DNA of 55,281 nucleotides, from assembly GCA_013115135.1 (NCBI GenBank), contig JABANP010000349.1:1-55281 (forward strand). Reading direction: 5' to 3'. The notes under the pieces are model-generated. The model was given only the letters and a program-made list of their open reading frames with translations. It did no database searches and was not told the origin of the DNA. How positions within the stretch are numbered: position 1 is the first letter of the stretch; each line of letters starts with the position of its first letter. Below are positions 40,814-52,199 of the stretch, piece after piece. The position numbers and the translations under genes are program-made. This stretch comes from Perkinsus olseni. Taxonomy: Eukaryota > Perkinsozoa > Perkinsida > Perkinsidae.

Positions 40814-43660
40814 TCACCGCAGATAGACCGACAACTCCGATAGAGCTCGCAAGGTCGCAGGCGAGACCTGCTGACAATGATGGAAACCGCAACACTGCCG
40901 GAAGATACTCCTACTTGTCGCATGACCTCCTCGGGCACGTTAGCCGCTACGAACTTCTGCAGCTCGATGACTCGGTCCCTGATGACGTCCCGAGAGGCGG
41001 ACTTCTGTGCATGCACCAGTAGTGGAACCTGAGGGCAGGACCTTGACACGGTGGCCCCGTACAAGTCATGGCTACGTAAGCATTGAGGACCCTCCTGGCA
41101 ATAGAGGCCCGTGCTCCGCCGGCCCTCCTATCCCAACTGCCCCCCAACAGCTGATGCCGATCAAAGTGTGTGATTGCCTCCTCATAGCGACCGCTTGCAC
41201 ACAGTCTTTCGAATTGGAGCAACGAGTACCTGAGAACATGTCCGAGTGCAGCGCCTTCGACGAGCAGGCGGCAGTAACAGCTTACAGCCTCTTCGCCTCA
41301 TCCCACTCAACGCTATCGAGGTTCCACTTCCCAGGATTCTTGTCATATATTTTCATCAACATCTCGATGACCGCTAGTAGTGGGCTGGAAGGGTCGCCTG
41401 AGAGAACCTCTACACGGTGATGAGGGCCAGGGACCTACTTATCTCCTGCACCAACGCAGGTGACGTCAGACACCGTACCATCACGCTCACGACTTCCTTA
41501 TACCTGCCGCCAAGAAGAGTGCACAGCTGACCCTTCGGACTAGGCCGTACTCGCCAGCGCAGTGCAGTAACTTCATTCCCAAGCCATGGTGGCCCATGTC
41601 AACAGCGCACCTTCCGCAATACCGGCAAGTCTCGACGTAGACCGACTGCTGCGGCGGCGGCTGTGACGATGAGGCGGATGCAGGCGTCGGCAGAGCTAGA
41701 GCATTCGGGTTACTAAACATCCCAGTGGTGGAAGGGCGGGTCGATGAGCCTGAGACGAGCTCCATCCAGAAGTAGGAAACAGGGTAATGATGACCGCACC
41801 ATTGCCGATGGCAGCAGCAGCGTTCTCCTGTGAGCCACCCCCAAGCGCTGGCGAGGCGGCAGAGTCGGTCGTCGGAGCAGAGGCCTTCTCATCCATGATA
41901 CTGGCCAGAGCGGAGCTGTGCAGAAGGCCACGGTGGACCTCTCCGGTCTCGGGATCGATGAATCTAGAACCACTTGTCCTGGTACCAACCCGACCGTGCA
42001 GTGCTCTCACCCGACTATCTCATCCACGACCTCAGCCCCTCCATTGACGTTGGACTCAGTATGACTCAGCAAGAGCTCCCGAAGGACCTCCACTCGGGAA
42101 CGCGGCATGAGCGCCGGTAAGAATCTAACCAACAGCAGCCACTCTACCATTGCACCTAGCCTCCAGGCTCAGTACCTCAGAGTCTCTTGCAATGTGAATC
42201 GCTTCTGTGCATAGTGCATCACCGCAGTCGCCGAGGAGCTCTCACTCTCCCCTTCCTCCAGATGGGCCGACCTCAGAGCTGTCATGATGCCGCTGCCATG
42301 TGGACGATTGAGATACTGACCGGGAGGATCCATAAGCTACAGCAGCTGCACGCGGGTAACGTACAAGTCTCATCCATATAGCGGTGGTCTCCTGTGCCTC
42401 CGAGCCTGCGCTGAGGACCCCAAATGCACGCGGGAATTGTAGAGAGAGTAGTAGGAGCTGAACGACATATCATTGATAGCCGTGGGAACTCATAGTCAGG
42501 ACCCCTTGTCAAGGGGTCAGCAACATGGGGTAGCAACATGGGGTAGCAACAACAGTTGCTCTCAAGGGCCCCTTGAGAGCAACTGTTGTTGCTACTACTG
42601 TCAGCACTACTACTGCTACTAAAATGATCATCACCACCACCACTATCCCTGCTACCACTACCAGCATAATGATCGCCGACACTACCAGTAGTACTACCTT
42701 AGCCAACTTCCAACTCGCCTTCTTGCTCCTGCTCGGCCCACCAGTCGTTCTCCTCTGCCGAGGATACGTCGGTCCTGGTGCCATCCAGTACAACGGAACA
42801 CACTTCAACTACGGATCTCACCAGCATCAGCGATGGCCATGGCAGTCCCTCCGGGGCCACCAACGCCTGGGCCCTCCACTGCAGAGGCCTGCGGGTCGTC
42901 GAAGTACTCGGATGGTAGGTTGGCGATTTTATCCTGGACAAGCTGGAGCTTAGTGAGAGTCTCCACTGTTGAGAAGCTAGGGTGCAGGCACTCCATGAGA
43001 TTGAACCTGAGATGCTCTCGCACTGACGCTGAGAGGTCCGCATTAGTACCAAGTCCAATCCTCAGCAGTGCAGTTGGGTAAAACGCGAGTCACAGAGAAG
43101 TCAGGGGAAGTGAGCCGAGGAGGGCCCCCGTCGCTAACAGCTGAGCCCACTGTGTCTGACCGAACAACTGCAGGACGGCGGCATGCATGGCGGTAGTAGT
43201 ACCCTCCCCTAACGGCCGGTCCACCAGAGCCAGCAGCACTTGTAGAGGGCCGCTGCTGCCATCATCGAAGTCCGCCATGGCAGTGGGCGTAGGACACTGA
43301 GTGAATACTGGAGTAACCCGAATGTAGTCTGGAGAGTCCTCACCTGCTGGCCACCAGTCCCCTTCACAGAGGCCATGCGAGCCACTAAAGCCTTCCCGAG
43401 TGACCCGAGCGGAGGGCAAGCCACAAGCAGCGACGGTTCGGCGCATAGGGTCTCAACCACCGACACGAAGCTGACAGCAATGAACCATGCCAAGAGGAAG
43501 GTCGAAGAAGCCTACTTAGCACGAACGGCAGTGTATAGGGCAAACCACACCTCGTGCAAATGGGAGTAGGGGAAGTTGTTGTCATCGAAGACAATTCTAC
43601 CGTACTGGAAGGTGAGGTCCAGCCTGAGTTGGAGATAACAGCACCGTCGAGCTGATACTA
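40814..43660 (-). CDS. large alpha-helical protein, 3' part (exons approximate)
   Basis: The end of the gene is firm: WNLDSVEWDEAKRL (about 41.3 kb) splices to YSLLQFERLCASGRYEEAI (exon starting near 41228), then RRVLNAY to VPLLVHAQKSASRDVIRD (intron near 41.05 kb), then PEEVMRQ to QVSPATLRALSELSVYLR and a TGA at 40814-40816. Upstream coding-like pieces are NLMECLHPSFSTVETLTKL (about 42.95 kb), VLLALVDRPLGEGTTTAMHA (about 43.2 kb) and GRIVFDDNNFPYSHLHEVWF (about 43.6 kb). The protein is helical throughout and resembles solenoid scaffolds such as inner-ring nucleoporins at its C-terminus, but this is a weak impression. It may be continuous with the exons at 43.9-46.0 kb. Confidence 0.45.
42500..42518. 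repeat. 9 bp inverted repeat, 1-base loop
   Basis: GACCCCTTG and its complement are separated by one T, 25 bases before a much larger palindrome. Confidence 0.85.
42519..42556. repeat. short tandem repeat, AGCAACATGGGGT unit
   Basis: The 13-base unit AGCAACATGGGGT is repeated twice and begins a third time, where it runs into the left arm of the palindrome at 42543. Confidence 0.85.
42543..42595. repeat. perfect 53 bp palindrome, 26 bp arms
   Basis: The left arm 42543-42568 (GTAGCAACAACAG..CTCAAGGG) is the exact complement of the right arm 42570-42595, around a single C. It would form a very stable hairpin or cruciform. It is followed by an ACT/GCT-rich low-complexity stretch to about 42700. 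Confidence 0.95.
42596..42705. repeat. trinucleotide-like low-complexity stretch
   Basis: Irregular ACT/ACC/GCT triplets on the plus strand. On the minus strand the same bases read as about 40 consecutive Val/Ile/Leu/Ala residues preceded by basic residues, which mimics a membrane helix. Either frame may be chance, but if the minus-strand helical gene spans this point it would encode a membrane segment or an intron lies here. Confidence 0.6.
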
Positions 43661-43873
43661 TCACTACCTCTCCGCGTGGGACTTAGGATGCTTCATTTCA
43701 CCGCTACTCGCATAGGGCCTCCCAGACGAGTACACCGTAGTCATCAACCCTTCGACAAACCTTCCGATACAGGACACTTCTCAAGCGACGATTTTCGACT
43801 ACCGGCCTACCGATTATTCAGATAACCCAGGGAGCCAGCTATGAATTGATGAGCGTTGGCTGGCGGAACGGGG

Positions 43874-46030
43874 TCACGGGCCGATGTTGCCCACTCGAAA
43901 GCCGACCAAAGATCCGCCTTCTGAAATATCACAGGAACCAGTCACAGAGATAGCGTACTCTAGTCCTCCATCAACGACCGGCATGCAAGCAGTTATTTCT
44001 GGACTGTACGACAACCCACCAAGGCGAGTGGTAATAGCGTGCGGCGCTTCCCCGTTCCCCATGGCACCCGTTATGACCTCAGCCTTCCCGTCCTGGCAGT
44101 CGAGCTTGACAATGGCGTCAAATACTTCAGGACTGTTAGCCTTGGGCTTAGTAAGTAGCTCCAGTATTCTACGACTCGACTCTGGCACTTGCCCCTTCAC
44201 CTTACGTCCGCCATCACCGCCTAAAGCGTCGGTATCACAACACGGTAGAAAGAGGGAGGTACACCCTCACTACCATCAGTGGTCCCGCTGGAGGGTACCT
44301 CCCCTTGCAACAGCTTAGACCGTAGCCTCTCGTACCTGGTCCAACCGCGTATCAAAGAAGAAAGATACGCCCAATGGCGACCCCGGTCCACAACACTACA
44401 TGCCATTTTTTCTTTTTTCCATCTCTGCATGTATAATACGTTGAGCAGCCATATGAACCTCCGTCACAACAGAGGTTACCACATCGCTATGTTGTGAGGC
44501 CAGGCTCAGATGCCTGAGAGCAATATTAAAGACATGCCCTCAGTTAGCAACCTCGAACGTATTTGATGACAATTTGACACATTCGCCACGACCGTATTAC
44601 AACTTGCCATTCCGTATGGCTTCATCGACGCCGGCTCCTCCACGATCCTTGAGATCGCCTAATGCACTGGTGACAGTGCCTGCCTGCGGACCGACCGCTC
44701 CTGATTACGACCAAGAGGCATACCACTCGAACGCGGCCGCCATCACTGCACTACCTCTGCCTAGTTGCAGTTGCATCACATTCCTCTCCAACCGCTCAGC
44801 CACAGGCCCAGATGGTTCCGGCAGCTGCGTGAGAAGGGCGCCACCTGATAGTACAGTATGACGTCTATTATCCATGCCATCAGACAGCCACCACATACCA
44901 CCACCGCGTGGCAGCCCAGTCACAGCCTCTGCCGTTGAATCTTTGGCGAGCATGCTGAGTGGCCGATACACGGGCCCACTGCCATCTGCGCCTGGTAATG
45001 TACCTAAAGACACCCCACGGTACTCGAGGTCGGCCTACATCCAACTACTGTGCAGAGGATTCTAATTCAGATCCTCACCAGACGATCCTCCCGCCGAAAG
45101 AAACTACAATTTTGAGCAAGCGCGACTGTTGTACGCTCGCCTGGCTCGACTTGGGCAACGAATCCGCCCTAGTACCTTGGCCATTCATCGGCATTAACAA
45201 TCTTCCAGTGGCCTCTGCCTGAGTCCTCATGGCGTTGACTAGATCCTCAGGGGAAGGCTGCTGGGCCGGCTCTTGTAGAGCAAGATCAGGCGTCGCCGTC
45301 GGTAGTATTGGACCGAGAACCGACGTCGGGACCGTCGCCAGCATCGTTCAGGCAACCAAACGCCACTGCAAATCATGCTCGGTAAAATGCCCCATCAATC
45401 TCACTCATTTCACGTTCGCTTGATGCCCGGACAGTCTCACTGATGAAGGGTCCTGCTGCAACTACTTCTTGAATCCCATTCAAAACACAACATGCGTTGA
45501 TACTCACAAGTGAGCGAGACTCCACATCCCGACTCGAGGATACTGGTCGCTACCATGAGTGATGATACCGATACGTCCAGGTGACGATGATATTGCTGTT
45601 GAAGAGTACCAAGCATGCTCCCTAGAATGCAACCTCGACAATAATGTCCTTCCATTGCTTCCGAGCAGCGACGGGTGACAACAAGAAAAGTAGTATGGCC
45701 AAGTAGAGGGGGTGAACGCTACTTGGTCACACCTGGCCGAGTGCAGCAGACTTGAACTGCCATGACCATCAGGTGTAGATGACGCCACGGAGGTATGAGA
45801 GGGATGAATGTCCAGCACAGCGGTCATCCATCTCGGTAAAATGCTCGCGCTAGTGTCGTCTCGGTCCTCTTGTGTCGGCACCGCGCGCATCGTGCGCTGG
45901 TTGGTAGGAGCGTGCGCAGGATCCGGGTCTGGCACGTTAGCGAGCGTTTTACCGTAAAGTTTTCAACGATCCCATGGGACACTCCCAAATCCTGTGGCGT
46001 GCGCCATCTATAGCGCAAGATACTTTTCAT
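43874..46030 (-). CDS. coding-like exons, probably 5' part of the helical gene (approximate)
   Basis: Minus-strand frames with even composition and plausible splice sites: MKSILRYRWRTPQDLGVSHG followed by a GTAAAA donor (46030 to about 45955), a frame ending ATSILESGCGVSLT at a GTGAGT donor (about 45.5 kb), SPEDLVNAMRTQAEATGRLL (about 45.25 kb), MWWLSDGMDNRRHTVLSGGA (about 44.9 kb) and VFDAIVKLDCQDGKAEV (about 44.1 kb). I could not connect them in phase throughout, and no domain is recognised. Whether this is one gene with 40814-43660, or two, is open. Confidence 0.3.
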
Positions 46031-46249
46031 GGAAGTATTAACCCAAAGCTATACTTGACACCCAGTGGGTGGTGTCTGGTTGGCGGTGCACATTCGCTCT
46101 GTCCCCTACCCTCCTACTATGCCTCCTTCTCGTCTACACGCTGTCGAGTACAAGTCGTTACGATAACTAGCTGCCTCCGATGATGTTAGAGTGGCACGTT
46201 GGCTGCTTGGGTGCTCGTAGATGTAAGGGGATGCCCTTGAAGGACAGTC

Positions 46250-47000
46250 CTTCTACTTCGGGTTATAATCTCGTAATTGCTTAAACCTTCGTATTACACT
46301 TTTGATCATTCTTCGTCGCGTACTGTCCCTTTTTGGGATTGAGGAATGACACTGCCACTGGCTACAACCCCTGAGCGCATTGGTCGTAGTATTGGCGATA
46401 CGCCGGCAGGTGGGCGTGTAATGCCGATGCAAAGCAGATAGTGAGCCCGCCAGTGGCGGGACGCCACACACGCACTCCCCCTTTGTGCACGTCAAAGCAC
46501 ATTCTCATACAATCTACTTATATGGGTCAAACCCATTGGGTTTCCATGGTGACTCTCCTGAGGAGAGTGGGCTCCTCGTAGCGAGGGACGCGACGCTCGG
46601 GCTGGACGATCTCTACAAGAAATTGCATGAGCATCGCTGCTCAGGCAACGACTCGTTGACAACGAGCCATCCATCAGCAGCCACCGTGAAGCTGACCCTA
46701 CACTTGGCGTAATGCACGAGGATCTGTGCTGCTGCTTGGGCGCGGCTCGCGCTGGGCGTGTATAGGGCGACGAGCTGTGGCCCGCGAAGCCTGGCAATAA
46801 GTTCCGAGGCGATGCTAGTAGGACGATGCAAAGGATAATGAGCTCGTTTTCTTGTCCTGCGGCATCTTGCCACCTGGTCAACTGAGTCTGGTGGCACTGG
46901 CTCGGGTGAAACTCTAGAGTCTGGACTACTGTGTGTTAGCGTAGGTCGGAACCACCGGCGTTGCTGTGTAGAAGCCATCGCAGGTTTCGCGTTTAGTGCG
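46250..47000 (-). other. unresolved coding-like frames
   Basis: Two overlapping minus-strand frames (about 46.49-46.88 and 46.61-46.98 kb) with a basic, Ser/Arg/Ala-rich start. I cannot decide between them and see no domain. Confidence 0.2.
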
Positions 47001-47354
47001 TAACATTATGCTTGGCGTTGATATAACGCGGTTCACATATCGTCCTACGAGTCCACGTGGTTATTGCTAAATTTTCGCCCTACGACACCGCGCCACTGAC
47101 ACGTTGTGTTTGTCGTGACGCATGGAATACTTCTGTTGAGCGGAATCCGTTCTACACAACCCGGTTATCGCGAGACCCGCCAAAAGCCAATAGCAGCCTG
47201 TAACAGGCTGCCTGTTAGGGAAACAGGAAGTCGAAGGAATAAGCGGCAGCGGAGGAAAAAGTGTATGCCGCCGCAACGCGTTGTGTTGAACGCGTTTTTT
47301 CTGGCGCAATTTTGTTTGGGACTCGCTACAGCTCGCTATGCCGTTGAACGCGGG

Positions 47355-47685
47355 ATAAAACCTCTGGTCTCCGAGATGGGGCAAGGCGCGGCACCGCGCT
47401 AGCGTGGCCAGGACCTCACGACGGCAGCAAGGGTGACGCGAAGGCAAACTGTGCCTTGGCCGAAGGCGATGCTGCAAGTGGCAATCGCGGTTCGTCAGGC
47501 ACAAGTTGCCTCTCGAAGACCTCGGTTTTCCGACTGCTCGGACTGTTATCAAGCCTCTGATAACTCGAGCCAGTAGTCAGGGGACTAGTTTGCTAGCGTG
47601 AGAAGCACAGTCGCACAATATAGCACGGCATCTCTCCGCTCCGGTTTTAACCTAGATAAACTACTCGTTTATCCGCTGATTAAAC
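47355..47685. repeat. dispersed element E, copy 2
   Basis: Partner of 26735-27110, in the same orientation. The most conserved part is the terminal block CATCTCTCCGCTCCGGTTTTAACCTAGATAAA..ACTCGTTTATCCGCTGA. Lengths differ by about 40 bp because of internal deletions. Confidence 0.6.
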
Positions 47686-47689
47686 GCGA

Positions 47690-48560
47690 GATAAAAGTTA
47701 TGAATTTGTGCGTTATACGTGTTTAATGCGCGAATCCCTACGCGTGAACCTGTTTTACGCGTTTCACGGGTGCAATTCTGTTGTTGTCCGTCCACACCAT
47801 CAATCTTCCCCTGTGCCCTCGTAACAAGGGCCTTGTTCCTCCGCCTCAGTACTGGGTTCCATAATGGAACTGAATGAGGATGGAACTTCCATTCCTGGGT
47901 CCCCCTTGACCAGGAGCCCCACAGAACTTAGACAAATCGACTAGAAGTGCGCATGCGTACGCACAGCTCATTCACGTCGAACGCTGCCGGAGCCCTAATA
48001 AGGACGCGTTCAGCAGCGATGTCTCCGCTAAGTATGAGAGCATCCTAATGGGATAATCTCATCCTGCACGCAGTGGGGGAGTCGGCGAGCAAGGTCTGGA
48101 GGGCCTCACGTAAGGCTTATAAGAATAGAGAACAGAGGTTGGCAACCTCACTTTCCTTGGACAGTACCACCGGACGTTCTGCGGTCGATCCATACTCGCA
48201 CGATGTGTTGTGCCTTAGTCTGAGGCCTTCTGCGTCCTTAATGAGCGTTGAAGAAGAGCCTCCTAACGCAAGAGAGTGCATGCGTCCTTGCGTGCACCTT
48301 TGCACGCGTACCCAAATGTCCCGCAGCTATTGACTCGAGTAAGTCCGACACATCTCTCTCCGGTCAGCCCACATTACTTGCCTACGCACAATAATTGAAC
48401 TGTCCTATGAAAATGCTCCTCGGCGATTCCACGTTGTCGCATCTAATGTGACGCATTGAGGTGAGTGTGCCTCTAACAGAGGGCCCCATTGAGCCAGGCA
48501 TTCAGTACTCATCAAGCGGGGCCCGGGCCTCAACCGTTCACTTGTAGTGCTGTACTCTCA
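47690..48560. other. no gene recognised
   Basis: Intergenic upstream of the secreted-protein gene at 48562. Nothing supported beyond short frames. Confidence 0.45.
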
Positions 48561-48561
48561 A

Positions 48562-50141
48562 ATGTCTGGTGGTAATCTGTTCGCCAATCTCGTCGCCATC
48601 TTTGTGATACTCCCGACGATGGTAAGTAACTAAGTGGCGGTCTTCACGCAAGTCCCCCGCTGATAGTCCTCAGGCGTGGATTCCCGTTGACTCCCCTTCA
48701 GGCGTTGATGGGCGTGAACGCTGCTCCTCCCTTCCCTCTGGGCTTCTACACCTGGGGTGCAGATATTTGGACTGACCTCAACAGCGACTTTCTGGTACAC
48801 TCCTTCTTACATCCTTCCCGAAAGCCCTACCCTCTCAGAAATTCGTCAACATGCCTGCAGTGAAGAGCATCAGTCCCCTCGGCGACGTGTGGTTCTCAGT
48901 TGGTGACGATGCCAACCCGGGTGTTCTCCAAAACAAAAGCCATATCTTGCCGTTTCTGAAAGCTGTACGAGGACATTCGAGTGAGTGCGTTCGTTTGCAC
49001 CTGAGTCGTTGATGACTGCTCCCTTCCAGAGGGCGTTCTTTACCTCACCTACGGCGATTTCGGTACTCACAACGAAAAGGCTCTGGTGAGTGGCTATGTG
49101 ACGGTGTCGCAGCGCTAATTCTTCACATCCGGTGCCTGGTCAGCTCGATTTCATCGAGGAATTGTTCACCTGGCTGAGAGCCCAGTCGCAGTCCGACCTG
49201 CAGGCCGTAGCGCCATTTGGCATATCCCTCGACATCGAGAATGCAGGCATGGCCCCCTTGGTGGCCAGCAGCCTGACAAAGCTCCAGTGAGCGCCCAGAT
49301 GACTCAGTCTCTTGTTCACTTCTCCCCACAGGGCTTATAAGAAGAAGTACCTAGGCTTCCTCCCTGCTGGGCACTTCAAGATCCAACAGGTTGTTGGAGG
49401 GTTCCCGGACTCTGGAACCACTAGGTTAGCTCATCACTCGGCGTGATGGCCAAATCGTTCTTCTATAGTTTCACCATGGATAATGCAGACAGTGCTTTGT
49501 ATCTCGTATACCGCTCTTATATGGACGACAAGTCAAGCATGAATCTCAACCCAGGTTAGTCCCTGCCTACTACTCTAGGCTCACCCAATGCTTCAGGAAA
49601 CAATCTTCTCGCTCGCTTCAAATGGTTCATGACTCTGCAGTGCATTCAGTGCCTCAACCCAGGTTACACGCCTCGTGCTAAGATATCAGTCCTCGTTGAA
49701 GGCGCCTGTAGGTTTTCCCTGCGTTGCTTACCCACTCTCACTGCTGTTTGTCTCAGGTTATGTTGGTGAGTACTGTGGTGAAATATCTTTCTGTGCCCAG
49801 AGCAAGTTCGGTATTGATAACGTGTTGCAGACATTCGACGCCTTCGACGCCCAAGCTAGATCAGCCAAGTGGATGCCGCCAGGAAGGTATAATTCGTTTG
49901 AAGTCAATTCAACACACTCTAGCTGATCAGGTTCGATGCACTCATGGACACGCCAGAGTCGCGCTACGGCATCCACGATTGGTAAGCGGAGAATATTTCT
50001 TGTCCGTATAGACTGTGGTTCAGGCACTGGTCCCGTTGCTTGTACCCTGCGCCTATCAGTCAGGGCTACTCCACTTGTGGCAAACCATTTACCTACGGGC
50101 CCGATTTGTGCCAGCAGTTGGCCAAGACCCCACAGAGATGA
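48562..50141 (+). CDS. secreted protein of 345 residues, 11 exons
   Basis: Exons, all phases checked: 48562-48621, 48702-48794, 48839-48980, 49030-49085, 49144-49286, 49332-49424, 49469-49554, 49597-49662, 49757-49886, 49931-49981, 50024-50141. Introns are 38-94 bp with standard GT-AG ends. Residues 1-27 are a signal peptide (hydrophobic VAIFVILPTMALMGVNA). The mature chain begins APPFPLGFYTWGADIW. It has alternating strand and helix segments such as GVLYLTYGDFG, DLQAVAPFGISLDIENAG and KYLGFLPAGHF, reminiscent of a TIM-barrel glycoside-hydrolase or chitinase-like fold, and a Cys-rich C-terminal third (about ten Cys) ending FTYGPDLCQQLAKTPQR. I cannot name the family; barrel similarity is an impression only. 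The position is isolated, with no paralogue in the window. Confidence 0.8.
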
Positions 50142-50149
50142 TTTAGTCG

Positions 50150-50905
50150 CATCGGAAACTTTGACGAGAGCTTTGATTTCATTCATTGATTTTATATTAC
50201 CCATTGCATACCACTTAAAATGCTTTCTCGACGCTCTGCTTAAACTAAATTTTCACTATCCCGCTTGAATGCGAGATCGTGAACCGTTCTTATGCGAATA
50301 GCGAATGACTTAGGATGATAGATGAGTAGAGATGGTGTAGTGAGAGAGGCCCGAACTTTTACGTGGGAGATTTATTAACCCTTCCCCCCCCTAATGCGTT
50401 GGGTGTATAGTCAATCGACCCTCAGACTGAGGTCTGGTAACCCCAGAACAACGCGAGCTCCAGAAAGTGTTATCAATGCGTGGAAAAAGTGGATATATGA
50501 GTGTTGTTTCGACGAAAGTTCAGATGTGATAAGAATTCGCAGGTCCGCGGAGAATGTCCGTGGTGACATGTGACTTCCGAATTATAATCTCATAGGGCCT
50601 CCGAAAACAGCTCTTCGATCAAAACCTCTCAGTCACTGAGTCTCAGTGTTGATGAAAAAGAAGTATCTCTGTCATCTCATTATCAGTCTGCATCTGTTCG
50701 ATTGAGCTACCTCGCCAGTGGCTATTCACCACACCCCGACAAGTGATAATGATACTGCTACAATAACAATAAAACAATACGCCTCATCGTAGCGTGAAAC
50801 TGGCTCGACTGTAAGACGTTCGCCGACAATGATATGTTCCCAATGGTATGCTCACCAGTCTGGTAAAAAGTGGGCATTCACAGCTTCGAGGCCTGACAGA
50901 GGCCA
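50150..50905. other. no gene recognised
   Basis: Convergent intergenic region between the secreted-protein gene and the GST gene. Nothing supported. Confidence 0.5.
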
Positions 50906-50909
50906 CCCC

Positions 50910-52117
50910 TCAATTGAGGGCTCGCACAGTTCCACAGCGGCCTACCTGCCGTTGAAGCCTCACTTTCTCACCGGCCAACTTAGTAAGGTGATCGTATCTG
51001 AGCTCGATCCTGATTTTTAGATGGATGAGGAGCCCCGGCGGCGTATCGAAAAGCACGTAGCAGCTTCCGTGTGCTAGAGCGTACGTTTGGATCAACTGTC
51101 GCGGTGGCAGCAGCGTGTCCTTGACAGCTGCAACCTCGGACATTCGAGATAGCCAGTCAAAATACTTGCTGAGCTGCGGATGATTATCCCGCGACAAAGT
51201 GAACTCTGGGCCTGAGAACGAATTCCATTATCTTTACTCACAACCATCAGGTCTACCTTTGGAAGCGCCGAGCACTGCTGTGGCATAAGCGAAGGGATAC
51301 AAGGCAACATCAACGATACAAGGCGACGTTCCGTTATAAAACGGGCCAACCATCTGAGAACATGACAAGCATGACGCTCACTGTATAGTCACAGCACCCT
51401 CACCTCCGAGCTGAAGCTCTCCAATGCTGCTATCATGTCGGGGAACACTTCAGGTTTATTTCGACGAAAGCACTGAATGAAACGGTTGCAGAAGGATGAG
51501 TTGAAAGCCTCTGCTGCCTTCATCAGTCGCCGCCTGATCCCAAAATAGGAACATCAGACTGGGGGTGCGCTTTTGATGAATCGAGACCATGGTGATCAAC
51601 TCAAATTGCTACTAGTGGACGGAACTAGAGAGCATCGAGGCCTGCTCCTCGTGAGAACCAACCCTACCTTTCTTCATCATCATCAACATCCGGGAGCAGA
51701 GGCTTCGTGGCTAGACCAGCTCGACGGGCCACTCCATCCAGGTACTCAACAACATTCAAAGATTCGATAACCTGGGCCACCGGAGTGCAGCGGTCTGTGA
51801 CCAGTCAGTTCCAACTCGTACAACTTCTCCGTTTCCGTTATCGTGTTCGACGATCAGCGTCGGTACCAAGCCCTTGGGATTGTTCTCGAGGAGTAGAGGG
51901 TGCTTGCTGTATCCGTTCGGCCCTGGGTTGAGACATTCGACGAGCTCGAATGGGATCTGTCGGAGGATGCAAAGGAAATTTCAGCGTCGTTCGGGCGTAG
52001 GCCCCTACGGTGTACCTTGTGCCACTCTAGGGCTATGCGGGCCCTCTGAGCGTAGGGACAGAAGAAAGCCGTCAGGAAGCGGATTGATGGCAGCTTGTGG
52101 TGATTGTCGGCAGCCAT
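50910..52117 (-). CDS. glutathione S-transferase, omega-like
   Basis: Six exons, phase-checked: 52117-52016, 51956-51822, 51771-51668, 51533-51404, 51353-51257, 51211-50910; 289 residues. The N-terminal thioredoxin-like domain has RFLTAFFCPYAQRARIALEW, with a cysteine at the omega-class active-site position (Cys20), NPKGLVPTLI with the cis-proline, and VIESLNVVEYLD (glutathione-binding Glu-Ser). The helical C-terminal domain includes GPFYNGTSPCIVDVALYPF and HPQLSKYFDWLSRM, with a tail of about 50 residues beyond the usual end. Omega GSTs act in thiol transfer and reduction of glutathione adducts. The start is the ATG after an AG acceptor-like site 12 bases upstream. No signal or targeting peptide is apparent, so the protein is probably cytosolic. 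Confidence 0.88.
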
Positions 52118-52199
52118 GATTGAAAAATTCTGTTCACTGCGGACCGACGAAAACAAGGGACTGCGGTTTCACAGTGGTATCATACTACTAGTACGGACA

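Noticed and set aside
42699..42808. Val/Ile-rich minus-strand stretch as a proven membrane protein
   Set aside because: The hydrophobic run comes from an ACT-type low-complexity tract read backwards; without a supported exon model it may be chance.
43874..46030. Assignment to a specific nucleoporin (Nup155 or Nup93)
   Set aside because: Some helical segments gave a vague resemblance, but no alignable motif long enough to support a name.
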